From contig NZ_WBOF01000001.1 of NCBI RefSeq assembly GCF_009569385.1, positions 1,054,001 through 1,118,000 on the forward strand: a DNA stretch of 64,000 bases, given 5' to 3'. The translations under genes and the position numbers were made by a program. Source of the stretch: Streptomyces kaniharaensis. Its GTDB lineage: Bacteria; Actinomycetota; Actinomycetes; Streptomycetales; Streptomycetaceae. Below are positions 23,737-32,720 of this stretch, one piece after another. The notes below the pieces were generated by a model. The model worked only from the letters and a program-made list of their open reading frames with translations, searched no databases and was not told the origin of the DNA. How positions within the stretch are numbered: the first letter of the stretch is position 1; each line of letters opens with the position of its first letter.

Positions 23737-26211
23737 TCAGCGCCGCCCGGAGCGCCGGTCCTCGCGCCCGCCCTGGCCACCGGACCCGCCACCGGCCAGG
23801 CCCGCCCGGCGCAGCGCGTCCGCCATGGCGCTGTTCGCGAGCGGGGCGTCGCCGCCGGAGCCGCCCTGGCCGCGCCGGTCCGGGCCGCGGCGGTCCTGAC
23901 GCGGCGGCCGGGCCTGCCGGTCACCGCGGTCGCCCCGGTCCCCGCCACGGCCCCGGTCCCCGCCGCGGTCGCGGCCGGGCTCGTCGTCCAGCCGCAGGGT
24001 CAGCCCGATCCGCTTGCGCGGCACGTCCACCGAGGTGACCCGGACCGTGACGATGTCGCCGGGCTTGACCACCTCGCGCGGGTCCTTGACGAAGTTCCTC
24101 GACAGCGCCGAGACGTGCACCAGCCCGTCCTGGTGGACGCCCACGTCGACGAAGGCGCCGAACGCGGCGACGTTGGTGACGACGCCCTCCAGCACCATGC
24201 CCACCACCAGGTCGCCGATGGTGTCGACGCCCTCCTTGAAGGTCGCGGTGCGGAACGCCGGGCGCGGGTCGCGGCCGGGCTTGTCGAGCTCGCCGAGGAT
24301 GTCGGTGACGGTCGGGATGCCGAAGGTGTCGTCGGCGAAGTCCGCCGGGCGCAGGGCGCGCAGCCGCTCGCTGTTGCCGATCAGTTCGCGCAGCTCCCCG
24401 CCGGTCGCGGTGAGGATCCGGCGCACCACCGGGTACGCCTCGGGGTGCACGCTGGAGGCGTCCAGCGGGTCGTCGCCGCCGGGGATGCGCAGGAAGCCCG
24501 CGCACTGCTCGAAGGCCTTCGGGCCGAGCCGGGCGACGTCCTTGAGCTGCTTGCGGGTGCGGAACGGTCCGTTGGCGTCGCGGTGGGCGACGATGTTGTC
24601 GGCGAGCGTGGCGGTGACGCCGGAGACCCGGGTGAGCAGCGGCGCGGAGGCGGTGTTGACGTCCACGCCGACGGCGTTGACGCAGTCCTCGACGACGGCG
24701 TCCAGCGAGCGGGAGAGCTTCACCTCGCTGAGGTCGTGCTGGTACTGGCCGACGCCGATCGACTTGGGGTCGATCTTGACGAGCTCGGCCAGCGGGTCCT
24801 GGAGGCGGCGGGCGATGGAGACCGCGCCGCGGATGGACACGTCCAGGTCGGGCAGTTCCTGGGAGGCGAACGCGGAGGCCGAGTAGACGGAGGCGCCGGC
24901 CTCGCTGACCATCGCCTTGGTGAGCTTCAGCTCCGGGTGGCGCCCCAGCAGGTCCTCGGCGAGCTTGTCGGTCTCGCGGGAGGCGGTGCCGTTGCCGATC
25001 GCGACCAGGTCGACGCCGTGCTTCTTCGCCAGCGCGGCCAGGGTGTTGAGGGCGGCGTCCCACTTGTTGGCGGGCTGGTGCGGGTAGATCGTGTCGTACG
25101 CGACGACCTTGCCAGTGGCGTCCACGACGGCCACCTTCACGCCGGTGCGGAAGCCCGGGTCCAGGCCCATGGTGGCGCGGGTGCCGGCCGGGGCAGCGAG
25201 CAGCAGGTCTCGCAGGTTGGCGGCGAAGACGCGCACCGCCTCCTCCTCGGCCTCGGCGCGCAGCCGGGCGCGCAGGTCGATGCCGAGCCGGACCAGGATG
25301 CGGGTGCGCCAGGCCCAGCGGACGGTGTCGCCGAGCCACTTGTCGGCCGGGCGGCCGTGGTCGGCGATACCGAAGCGGGCGGCGATGCGCTGCTCGTAGT
25401 CGCCGGCGCCGGGCAGGTCGCCCCTGGCGTCGCCGGTCTCGTCACCGTCCAGCGGGGACAGTTCGAGGTCCAGCACCTCCTCCTTCTCGCCGCGCAGCAT
25501 CGCCAGGATGCGGTGCGAGGGGAGCTTGGTGTAGGGCTCGGCGAAGTCGAAGTAGTCGGCGAACTTGGCGCCGTCCTGCTCCTTGCCCTCCCGCACCTTG
25601 GCGACCAGCCGGCCGCGGGTCCACATCCGCTCGCGCAGCGAGCCGACCAGGTCGGCGTCCTCGCCGAAGCGCTCGGTCAGGATCGCGCGGGCGCCCTCCA
25701 GGGCCGCGGCCCGGTCGGCGACGGCCTCGTTGAGGTACTGGCCGGCGAGCGCGGTCGGGTCCTGGGTGGGGTCGGCGAGCAGGGTGTCCGCCAGCGGCTC
25801 CAGCCCGGCCTCGCGGGCGATCTGCGCCTTGGTGCGCCGCTTCGGCTTGAACGGCAGGTAGATGTCCTCCAGGCGGGCCTTGGAGTCGGCCGCCAGGATC
25901 TGCGCGCGCAGCGCGTCGTCCAGCCTGCCCTGGGCCTCGATCGACTCCAGGACGGCGGTGCGGCGCTCCTCCAGCTCGCGCAGGTAGCGAAGCCGCTCCT
26001 CCAGGGTGCGCAGCTGGGCGTCGTCGAGGGAGCCGGTGGCCTCCTTGCGGTAGCGGGCCACGAACGGGACGGTGGAGCCGCCGTCGAGCAGGTCGACGGC
26101 CGCCTTCACCTGCCCTTCGCGGACGCCCAGTTCCTCGGCGATCTTCCGCTCGATCGCCTGTTGGGCCTGCTGGGCCGCCTGATCGACTGGCGTGGTCACG
26201 AAGCCGGTCAC
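23737..26211 (-). CDS. tex: Tex-family RNA-binding transcription accessory protein
   Basis: 824 residues, full family length: N-terminal helical Tex domain with VPFVARYRKEATGSLDD, YqgF/RNase H-like domain (ATMGLDPGFRTGVKVAVVD), helix-hairpin-helix region (VGVDVNTASAPLLTRVSG) and an S1 domain near residue 650 (GMVLEGVVTNVAAFGAFVDVGVHQDGLVH). The last 75 residues are an Arg/Gly/Asp-rich RNA-binding-like tail. GTG 26211 is taken; GTG 26199 (MTTPVDQ) is as likely because AAGGTGA lies eight bases before it. Involved in transcription/RNA stability in other bacteria. Confidence 0.95.
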   Translation of the reverse strand: MTGFVTTPVDQAAQQAQQAIERKIAEELGVREGQVKAAVDLLDGGSTVPFVARYRKEATGSLDDAQLRTLEERLRYLRELEERRTAVLESIEAQGRLDDALRAQILAADSKARLEDIYLPFKPKRRTKAQIAREAGLEPLADTLLADPTQDPTALAGQYLNEAVADRAAALEGARAILTERFGEDADLVGSLRERMWTRGRLVAKVREGKEQDGAKFADYFDFAEPYTKLPSHRILAMLRGEKEEVLDLELSPLDGDETGDARGDLPGAGDYEQRIAARFGIADHGRPADKWLGDTVRWAWRTRILVRLGIDLRARLRAEAEEEAVRVFAANLRDLLLAAPAGTRATMGLDPGFRTGVKVAVVDATGKVVAYDTIYPHQPANKWDAALNTLAALAKKHGVDLVAIGNGTASRETDKLAEDLLGRHPELKLTKAMVSEAGASVYSASAFASQELPDLDVSIRGAVSIARRLQDPLAELVKIDPKSIGVGQYQHDLSEVKLSRSLDAVVEDCVNAVGVDVNTASAPLLTRVSGVTATLADNIVAHRDANGPFRTRKQLKDVARLGPKAFEQCAGFLRIPGGDDPLDASSVHPEAYPVVRRILTATGGELRELIGNSERLRALRPADFADDTFGIPTVTDILGELDKPGRDPRPAFRTATFKEGVDTIGDLVVGMVLEGVVTNVAAFGAFVDVGVHQDGLVHVSALSRNFVKDPREVVKPGDIVTVRVTSVDVPRKRIGLTLRLDDEPGRDRGGDRGRGGDRGDRGDRQARPPRQDRRGPDRRGQGGSGGDAPLANSAMADALRRAGLAGGGSGGQGGREDRRSGRR

Positions 26212-26318
26212 CTTCTCCTTCAGTGCGTTCGCCGTACGTCCTGCATTCTGGCAGGTGCCGGCGACGGCCCCCGGTCGAACCCGGGACGGCCGGGCGTGGC
26301 GGGCGGCTGCGGGCGGGG

Positions 26319-26933
26319 TCAGTCCTCGGTGAGCGGGTTCATCGGGTGGCCGTCGTCGGCGAGGTCGACCATCCCGCCCGGGCCGTCACTGGACACCTGG
26401 ATGCGGTTCGGGCCGACCCACGTGGCCTTGGCGTAGGTGCCCGGCCGGCCGACGAAGGCGATCTCCCAGCGGCGGGCGGTGAGGCCCGAGCCCTCGTCGA
26501 CGTACACCCACTCCACGGAGTTGAGCGACCAGCCCTGTTCCTGGACCACGAGCCGGCGGTCCGGCCGGCCGGGTGCCGTCTCGATGTGGGTGGTGGCGGG
26601 GTCGTCCAGGAAGATCCAGAGCGGCACCGTGAGCGCCGCCGCCAGCATCACGCAGACGCCCAGCACCACGCGGAGCCAGAGCCACCAGCGGAGGTTGAAC
26701 AGCACGGCGAGGAGGCAGGGCAGGGCGAGGGTGAAGAACAGCAGTGGTCGGTCGAGCCATTCGCGCAGGAGGAGGAAGCCGCCGGAGCGCGCGTTGTACT
26801 GGCCGATCGCGGCCAGAAGTGCCAGGACGGCCAGGGCGCCGAGTCCGGCGCGCAGGAACCGGCGCTCGACGTCCGTCCGGTCGTCGGGTCTCGGCCCGGC
26901 CTGCTCGGCCCTGGCCCCCCGTGTGATCATCAT
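26319..26933 (-). CDS. Membrane protein of unknown function
   Basis: 204 residues with three hydrophobic helices (about 29-45, 60-80, 85-110), then a soluble C-terminal domain of about 90 residues rich in beta-type sequence (RRLVVQEQGWSLNSVEWVYVDEGSGL). Family not recognised. ATG 26933 (or 26930) is six bases after TAGGCT at 26945-26940, so probably leaderless; it is divergent from the phosphotransferase gene. Confidence 0.72.
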   Translation of the reverse strand: MMITRGARAEQAGPRPDDRTDVERRFLRAGLGALAVLALLAAIGQYNARSGGFLLLREWLDRPLLFFTLALPCLLAVLFNLRWWLWLRVVLGVCVMLAAALTVPLWIFLDDPATTHIETAPGRPDRRLVVQEQGWSLNSVEWVYVDEGSGLTARRWEIAFVGRPGTYAKATWVGPNRIQVSSDGPGGMVDLADDGHPMNPLTED

Positions 26934-27008
26934 CTGCGCAGCCTAGTAGTTCCGGCAGTTGGGGAAACCTGCTGATAGCCGCCCGGACGGCGCTGTACGC
27001 TGCCGGGC

Positions 27009-27908
27009 ATGTGCGCTGCCGCCCGGATGCACCCCGACGAACCGGACATCGACGCGGCCCTGGTGCGGCGGTTGCTCTCCGCCCAGTTCCCGCAGTGGGT
27101 CGGCCTGCCGGTCCAGCCGGTCGCCTCCACCGGGACGGACAACGCGATGTTCCGCCTCGGCCCGGACCTCGCCGTCCGCCTCCCCAGGGTCGGCTGGGCC
27201 GCGGAGGGTGTCGGGCGCGAGCAGTACTGGCTGCCGCGGCTCGCCCCGCGGTTACCGCAACCGATCCCCGCACCCATCGCGCTCGGCCGGCCCGCCGCCG
27301 GCTACCCGTGGGAGTGGTCGGTGGTCCGCTGGCTGGACGGCGTCAATCCGGCCGTCGGCGTGCTCGCCGCACCTGACCGACTCGCCCGCGACCTGGCCGG
27401 GTTCATCACCGCGCTGCGCTCCGTCGACCCCACCGGCGGCCCGTCCGCCTCCCGCGGCGTCCCGCTCGCCGCCCGCGACGGCGCCACCCGGGCAGCCCTC
27501 GCCCGACTCGCCGGGACGATCGACACCGAGGCCGCAACCGCCCTGTGGGACAAGGCACTTCGCCTCCCCGACTACGCCGGCCCGCCCACCTGGATGCACG
27601 GCGACCTCTCTCCGGGCAACCTCCTCGTCACCGGCGCCGGCCACCTCGGCGCGGTCATCGACTTCGGCCTGATGGGCGTCGGCGACCCCACCGTCGACCT
27701 GATCGCCGCCTGGACCCTCCTCCCGGCCTCCGCCCGCCCCGCCTTCCGTGCCGCCCTCGACGCCGACGACGCCATGTGGGCGCGCGCCCGCGCCTGCGCC
27801 CTGTCCATGGCGCTCGTCGTGATCCCGTACTACCGCCACACCAACCCGCGCCTCGCCACCGACGCCCGCCATGTCGTCCGCGAGGTCCTGGCCGACCGCA
27901 GCGCCTGA
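27009..27908 (+). CDS. Aminoglycoside phosphotransferase-like kinase
   Basis: 299 residues, APH/choline-kinase fold. Seen: STGTDNAMFRLGPDLAVRLPR (nucleotide loop and Lys-equivalent region), catalytic WMHGDLSPGNLL (Brenner motif) and AVIDFGLMGVGDPTVDL (metal Asp). Such proteins inactivate aminoglycosides or phosphorylate other small molecules; the substrate is not predictable. TACGCT at 26996-27001 is seven bases before the ATG. A Met at residue 7 is an alternative start. Confidence 0.88.
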   Translation: MCAAARMHPDEPDIDAALVRRLLSAQFPQWVGLPVQPVASTGTDNAMFRLGPDLAVRLPRVGWAAEGVGREQYWLPRLAPRLPQPIPAPIALGRPAAGYPWEWSVVRWLDGVNPAVGVLAAPDRLARDLAGFITALRSVDPTGGPSASRGVPLAARDGATRAALARLAGTIDTEAATALWDKALRLPDYAGPPTWMHGDLSPGNLLVTGAGHLGAVIDFGLMGVGDPTVDLIAAWTLLPASARPAFRAALDADDAMWARARACALSMALVVIPYYRHTNPRLATDARHVVREVLADRSA

Positions 27909-27921
27909 GCCGTCCTCACCG

Positions 27922-28854
27922 CTACGGCGCCTCGCCGCCCCGGGAGTCGCCGTTCCCCGCGGCTCCCCACGTGGTCTGGACCGCTTCGGCGAGGCGATCG
28001 CGAAACCAACGGTGGCCCGGGTCGGCCGCGTTGCGCGGGTGCCAGGCCATGCCGAGGTCGAGCGGGGGCAGGTCGAGGGGGATGGGGAAGGTGCGCAGCC
28101 CGAGTGCGGTGATGGTGTCGGGGAGCCAGTCGGCCAGGCTCAGCGCGACGAAGTCGGTGTCCCGGGCCAGCATCATCGCGCTCGTGTGGCTGGGGACGAC
28201 GACCGCGATGCGGCGCCGCAGCCCGTGCTCGGCGAGCGCGGCGTCGATGGGTCCGAGGCGCTTGCCGAGCCGGGAGATGCCGATGTGGTCGACGGCGGCG
28301 AAGCCGCGGGCGTCGATCCGCCGGTCGAAGAGCGGGTGGCCGCTGCGGGCGACGCCGACCAGTGGCACCCGGGCGAGCGGGCGGGTCCGGATCTCGGGGT
28401 CCAGGTGCCCGAGGACGCCGAGTTCGACGTCCACCCACCCCTGCCGCAGCGCGGGGCCGCCCTCGATCGCCTCCGGCAGGAAGACCACGTCCACGTGCGG
28501 CGCCTCGGCGTGGATCCGCTCGGTGAGGGTGCCGGCCAGCCCCACCAGGAGCAGGTCGGTGGCCTGCACGGTGAAGGTGCGCTGGAGGTGGACTGCGTCG
28601 AAACCGGCGCCCGGCCGCAGGACGTTGTCACAGCCGCGCAGCAACGCGCTCACCTCCTCGCGGAGTTCGACGGCGCGCGGGGTCGGGACCATCCCCTGGC
28701 CGGCGCGCACCAGCAGGGGGTCTCCGACGGCACGGCGGAGCCGGGCCAGGGTTCGGCTGACCGCCGCGGGCGAGGAGCCGAGCCGCTCGGCGGCGCGTGT
28801 CACGCTGTTCTCCTGGAGCAGGGCGTCCAGCACGCGCAGCAGGTTGAGGTCCAT
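27922..28854 (-). CDS. LysR-family transcriptional regulator
   Basis: 310 residues. N-terminal HTH (LLRVLDALLQENSVTRAAERLGSSPAAVSRTLARLRRAVGDPLLVR) and a periplasmic-binding-type C-terminal domain. Divergent from the beta-propeller gene at 29003; LysR regulators usually control the divergent neighbour and themselves. The 148-base gap is locally AT-rich (TTTATTTTTCC at about 28872-28882). Confidence 0.93.
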   Translation of the reverse strand: MDLNLLRVLDALLQENSVTRAAERLGSSPAAVSRTLARLRRAVGDPLLVRAGQGMVPTPRAVELREEVSALLRGCDNVLRPGAGFDAVHLQRTFTVQATDLLLVGLAGTLTERIHAEAPHVDVVFLPEAIEGGPALRQGWVDVELGVLGHLDPEIRTRPLARVPLVGVARSGHPLFDRRIDARGFAAVDHIGISRLGKRLGPIDAALAEHGLRRRIAVVVPSHTSAMMLARDTDFVALSLADWLPDTITALGLRTFPIPLDLPPLDLGMAWHPRNAADPGHRWFRDRLAEAVQTTWGAAGNGDSRGGEAP

Positions 28855-29002
28855 ACTCGTACTCCCTGACCTTTATTTTTCCATCTCCGTCAACTATTGC
28901 GTGCCAATCCTTGCATTGTCGCGGGGGTGTGCCGGCGCCGAGAGTGGAGTTGTCCGCCGCGGAACACGCGCGGCCTCCCGACTCTTCGCTCAAGGAGCCC
29001 CT

Positions 29003-30049
29003 GTGCAGCAGTCCCCCCGTGCCGGCCGAGCAGGCGACGTCCTCGCCGTCGTCAGCCAGAGCGGCCCGACGGTCTCGTTCTTCGACGCCGCCTCCGACCA
29101 GCAGGTCGGTTCGGTCGAAATCCTCGCCGAGCCCCACGAGTTGTGCTTCGACCCGACGCAGCGGCTGCTGTGGTGCACCACCTCGTACCACGCCGGCTAC
29201 TACCACGCGAACAGCGGCCGCCGCACCGAGCTGACCGTCATCGACCCGGACACCCGCCGCATCGTCGAGGTCGTCGACCTCGCCCCGGAGCACGGCCCGC
29301 ACGGGCTGGCGCTCGACGAGGCACGCGGCCTCCTCTACGTGAGCGTGGAGGGCTCGGCGGACCGGCCCGGCGGCGTCGTGGTGGTCGACACCCGGACCCG
29401 CCGCCCGATCGGCCGGATCGACACCGACGCTCCCGGCCCGCACTGGTTCGCCATCGACCCGGCGGGGCGGATCGGGTACGCCACCAACAAGGAGGCGCCG
29501 TTCGTCTCGGTCGTCGACCTCGGCCGGGGCATCCTCACCGCGAAGGTCGAGGTGCCGGGCAGCGAGGGGCTCGCCGTCGCCGCCGACGGCACCGCCTTCG
29601 TCGCATCCCCCTACAACAGCACCTATGCCGACACCGAGCAGCCGCCCCCCGGGATCCGCGTCATCGACGGCCGGACGGCGTCCGTCATCGACACCCTGCC
29701 GACGGACAACGTCATCATGCCCGTGCACCTGACCTCGACGGGCAAGCTGCTGGCGGGCGAGGTGCGCACGACCCCCGACCCGGAGTCCCGCCTCGGCCGC
29801 CAGGCCCCCGGACAGCTCACGGTCTTCGACGCCGCCACCCGCAAGCAGCTGGGCCAACTCGACGTCGGACTCTTTCCGTTGACCATCACGTCCTCCCCCG
29901 ACGGCCGGCTCGCCTACGTCTCGAACGTCGTCTCGTCCACCGTCGACGTCGTCGACCTGGAGACGATGCAGCGCCTGGCCTGCCTCGACATCCCCAAGCT
30001 CGCCGAACCCGGCGCCCACGGCCTGGCCTACATCCCGCGCCCGGCCTGA
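29003..30049 (+). CDS. YncE-like beta-propeller protein
   Basis: 348 residues of repeating YVTN/NHL-type blades: VVSQSGPTVSFFDAAS, TVIDPDTRRIVEVVDL, VVVDTRTRRPIGRIDT, VSVVDLGRGILTAKVEV, RVIDGRTASVIDTLP, TVFDAATRKQLGQLDV, VDVVDLETMQRLACLDI. About seven blades. GTG 29003 has AAGGAG at proper spacing. No signal peptide is apparent, unlike most YncE proteins, so it may be cytoplasmic. Probably controlled by the divergent LysR gene. Ligand unknown. Confidence 0.82.
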   Translation: MQQSPRAGRAGDVLAVVSQSGPTVSFFDAASDQQVGSVEILAEPHELCFDPTQRLLWCTTSYHAGYYHANSGRRTELTVIDPDTRRIVEVVDLAPEHGPHGLALDEARGLLYVSVEGSADRPGGVVVVDTRTRRPIGRIDTDAPGPHWFAIDPAGRIGYATNKEAPFVSVVDLGRGILTAKVEVPGSEGLAVAADGTAFVASPYNSTYADTEQPPPGIRVIDGRTASVIDTLPTDNVIMPVHLTSTGKLLAGEVRTTPDPESRLGRQAPGQLTVFDAATRKQLGQLDVGLFPLTITSSPDGRLAYVSNVVSSTVDVVDLETMQRLACLDIPKLAEPGAHGLAYIPRPA

Positions 30050-30058
30050 CGGACTGGG

Positions 30059-30448
30059 TCAGCCAGGCGGAGCCAGGTGGGCCCACAGCCCGCCGCCGTC
30101 GAGGTCACGGCCCCAGGACGCGGAGAGCTCCCGCACGATGCCCGACACCGGGCTGTCCGGCCGATCGCGGCCGGACAGCCCTGTGTCGGTGACCTCGATC
30201 CAGAGGCCGGTGGGAGCCGAGTGCTCGAACAGCACGTCGATGAGGTGGTGTTCGGGAGCCTGCGACGTCAGCACGGCAGCCGCCACCAGCTCGGTGACGA
30301 TCAACTCACCGTCGGAGGCGTAGTGTTCACCGTCCTTGAGCTCGGAGAGGAACCCCCTGAGCACGATGCGGGCGGCCGCCGCCGAGGAGGGGTGGCGCGG
30401 CAGCGCGCAAAGCTGGTCGGTGGGAGTTCTGTCAAGCGATTCGGGCAT
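30059..30448 (-). CDS. Degenerate GHKL-type (anti-sigma-like) regulatory protein
   Basis: 129 residues resembling the single-domain HATPase proteins that accompany XRE/DUF397 genes in streptomycetes. The G1-like EVTDTGLSG is present, but the N box reads ELVAAAVLT, so the metal-binding Asn is Ala, and the lid region is short. ATP binding is therefore doubtful. ATG 30448 is chosen as the first Met after the divergent promoter region. It is divergent from the XRE-DUF397 gene and likely works with it. Confidence 0.72.
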   Translation of the reverse strand: MPESLDRTPTDQLCALPRHPSSAAAARIVLRGFLSELKDGEHYASDGELIVTELVAAAVLTSQAPEHHLIDVLFEHSAPTGLWIEVTDTGLSGRDRPDSPVSGIVRELSASWGRDLDGGGLWAHLAPPG

Positions 30449-30618
30449 GACTGCGCCACTTTCTGATGCATAAGGACTTCCGCGCGCGGACAGACCGCTT
30501 CGTGCACTCACTAGTGCGATTGCGCGATGAGTTTCATGATGAAGCATCGGTGATCCAGCTACTGGTGACGAGACATCAGCTGGTTCCAGGGAACGTCCTG
30601 ACACAGGGGGCCTGCGCC

Positions 30619-31665
30619 TTGACCCGCAAGAAGTCCACGAACCCGAACCTGCGATCGAGCGCAGCCTCCGTGTTCGGCGCCGTGCTGCGCCGCCTGCGGG
30701 AGTCGAAGGGTGTCTCCCAAGGTCAGCTCGCGATCCTCATCCCGTGCAGCCGCCCCCACATCTCCCGCATCGAGGCCGGCACGCGCAACCCGCAGGAGGA
30801 CTTCGTCCTCGCCGCGGACCGACTGCTGGAGACGGGCGGCCAGTTGATGGATCTCTGGAAGGAGATCGACTGGTACGCACGGGTGGAACACCCGGACTGG
30901 TTCCGGCGCTACGCCGGCTATGAGGACAAGGCTTCGACCATCGGCGAATTCCAGGTCGCTCACATCTCGGGACTGCTCCAGACGGAAGCTTATGCGCGCG
31001 TCCTGCTGGGATCAGGTGATGCGGCGGGCAATCCCGAACTAATCGAGGAGCGCGTGGCTTCCCGACTTGCGCGCCAGCACCGGATCACGGCTCCGGATGG
31101 CCCGCTCTTCATGGTTGTGCATTCCGAGGCCGCCATCCGCTTGCTGATCGGAGGCCCCGAAGTGATGTACGAACAGCTCGGCCACCTCCTGGCGGTGGGT
31201 CGACTGCCCAATGTCGTTATCCAGATCGCGCCGTTCAGCCTCGGCGAACGCGTCCCGTTCGACACCATCGTTTCACTGATCACGTCCCCTGACGGCCGGA
31301 CCAGGGTCTACTCCGAAAGCCTGGACCAGGGGCACTTCATCGAAGATCCCAGGGAAGTCCAACGCAAGCAGCGGGCCTATGATCTGCTCCAAGCGGAGGC
31401 GCTGTCTCCCCGCGAGAGCGCCGATCTGATCCGCAGCGTCAGGGAAGGACTTCTCAACATGATCCCCACCAAAGCTGATGCTTCGTGGCGCAAGTCCAGC
31501 TACAGCGGCAACAACGGCGGGAACTGCATCGAGGTGGCCACCGCCAGCCCCGGGCGACTCGTCCGCGACTCCAAGGACCCCGACGGACCCACGCTCGGGT
31601 TCACCCCGACCGCCTGGCAGTCCTTCGTCGACGCCGTCCGCGCCGACGAATTTCCCTCCTCCTGA
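30619..31665 (+). CDS. XRE-DUF5753 regulator fused to DUF397
   Basis: 348 residues from TTG 30619, which follows AGGGGG by eight bases; the frame is open back to 30466. Residues 15-70 are an XRE HTH (VFGAVLRRLRESKGVSQGQLAILIPCSRPHISRIEAGTRN), followed by DUF5753 (IGEFQVAHISGLLQTEAYAR onward). From residue 281 there is a DUF397 domain (WRKSSYSGNNGGNCIEVA, RDSKDPDGPTLGFTPTAWQSFVDAV). These are normally two separate adjacent genes. No stop or frameshift separates them here. An ATG at 31459 with AGGGAAGGA upstream could also give DUF397 alone. Confidence 0.88.
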   Translation: MTRKKSTNPNLRSSAASVFGAVLRRLRESKGVSQGQLAILIPCSRPHISRIEAGTRNPQEDFVLAADRLLETGGQLMDLWKEIDWYARVEHPDWFRRYAGYEDKASTIGEFQVAHISGLLQTEAYARVLLGSGDAAGNPELIEERVASRLARQHRITAPDGPLFMVVHSEAAIRLLIGGPEVMYEQLGHLLAVGRLPNVVIQIAPFSLGERVPFDTIVSLITSPDGRTRVYSESLDQGHFIEDPREVQRKQRAYDLLQAEALSPRESADLIRSVREGLLNMIPTKADASWRKSSYSGNNGGNCIEVATASPGRLVRDSKDPDGPTLGFTPTAWQSFVDAVRADEFPSS

Positions 31666-31666
31666 G

Positions 31667-31701
31667 CGAGGGCCGACCGCATTCCGTGCGGCCGGCCCTC
31701 G
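31667..31701 (+). terminator. Terminator after XRE-DUF397 gene
   Basis: 15-bp stem with one mismatch, arms 31667-31681 and 31687-31701, 5-base loop, starting just after the stop codon. Confidence 0.82.
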
Positions 31702-31783
31702 GTGCGATCCGCTACCAGGTCAGAGTCCACCCGAGTCCACCGCTTTCGGTGTGGTCGGATGCCGGCCTGGCTAGAGTGCCGGG

Positions 31784-32518
31784 ATGACAACACGTCACCT
31801 CGTCTTCGACCGGCTGCACAACTTCCGCGATCTGGGCGGCTACCCCGCCATCGGCGGACGGACCGTGCGCCGGGGCCTGCTCTACCGCTCCGACTCGCTC
31901 GGCAAGCTCACCTCCCCCGCCGACATCGCCCGGCTCCGGGACCTCCGCGTCCGGACCGTGATCGACCTGCGCTACCCCTGGGAGATCGAGGCCAAGGGCC
32001 GGGTGCCCGACCTCGACGGCCTCGACTACCACAACCTCTCCATCGAGCACCGGCCTTACGACCAAGCCGAGATCGACCCCGACCTCGACCCCTGGCGCTA
32101 CCTCGCCGACCGCTTCGCCGAGGTCGCCGAGGACGGGGTGAAGGAGATCCGCCAGGTCCTGGACGTGATCACCGCAGCCGACGAACCGCTCGTCTTCCAC
32201 TGTGCCTCCGGCAAGGACCGCACCGGCCTCATCGCCGCCCTCGTCCTCACCCTCCTCGGCGTCTGCGAGGACGACATCGCCGCCGACTTCGCCCTCACCG
32301 AGTTCGCCACCCCGCACTTCGTCGCCGAATGGCACGCCGCGCACCCCGGCCGCACCCTCCGCTGGCCCGGCTACGGCCGCGCCCCCGAGACCGTCATCCG
32401 CCTCGCCCTCTCCGACCTCGCCACCCGCTACGGCTCCGTCGAGGGCTACATCACCGGCACCCTCGGCGTCGACCGCGACCAGATCGCCGCCCTGCGGGCC
32501 CGCCTGCTCACAACCTGA
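31784..32518 (+). CDS. Tyrosine/dual-specificity protein phosphatase, PtpB-like
   Basis: 244 residues. N-terminal NFRDLGGYPAIGGRTVRRGLLYRSDSL and the catalytic P-loop HCASGKDRTG (C-x5-R with the Lys-Asp insert) define the tyrosine phosphatase group related to mycobacterial PtpB. It should dephosphorylate phosphoproteins or phosphoinositides. TAGAGT at 31772-31777 is six bases before the ATG, so leaderless. Confidence 0.92.
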   Translation: MTTRHLVFDRLHNFRDLGGYPAIGGRTVRRGLLYRSDSLGKLTSPADIARLRDLRVRTVIDLRYPWEIEAKGRVPDLDGLDYHNLSIEHRPYDQAEIDPDLDPWRYLADRFAEVAEDGVKEIRQVLDVITAADEPLVFHCASGKDRTGLIAALVLTLLGVCEDDIAADFALTEFATPHFVAEWHAAHPGRTLRWPGYGRAPETVIRLALSDLATRYGSVEGYITGTLGVDRDQIAALRARLLTT

Positions 32519-32720
32519 CCCCACCCGCAAGGCCAGGCCAGGCATCGGCGTTGGCACAGGACTCGTAGCAATAGCGCGTCAGGCGGTCCACTCCTCGCCG
32601 ATGGCCCGCTCGCAGCGGGTTGCCGGGTGCGGGGCCACGGACCGGCGCCGGGCGGCTACCGTTAGGAGCACAGGGCCCGGCCTGGCGCCGGGGAAGCCGA
32701 CGGAGAAGGGGTTGGTGGGA

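Noticed and set aside
23725..26436. 903-residue plus-strand ORF opposite tex
   Set aside because: Long only because of GC skew; tex has complete domain order on the other strand.
32519..32720. Possible gene remnant on the minus strand between the phosphatase and the small gene pair
   Set aside because: Short readings such as AIGEEWTA looked protein-like, but no start, ribosome binding site or family was found.
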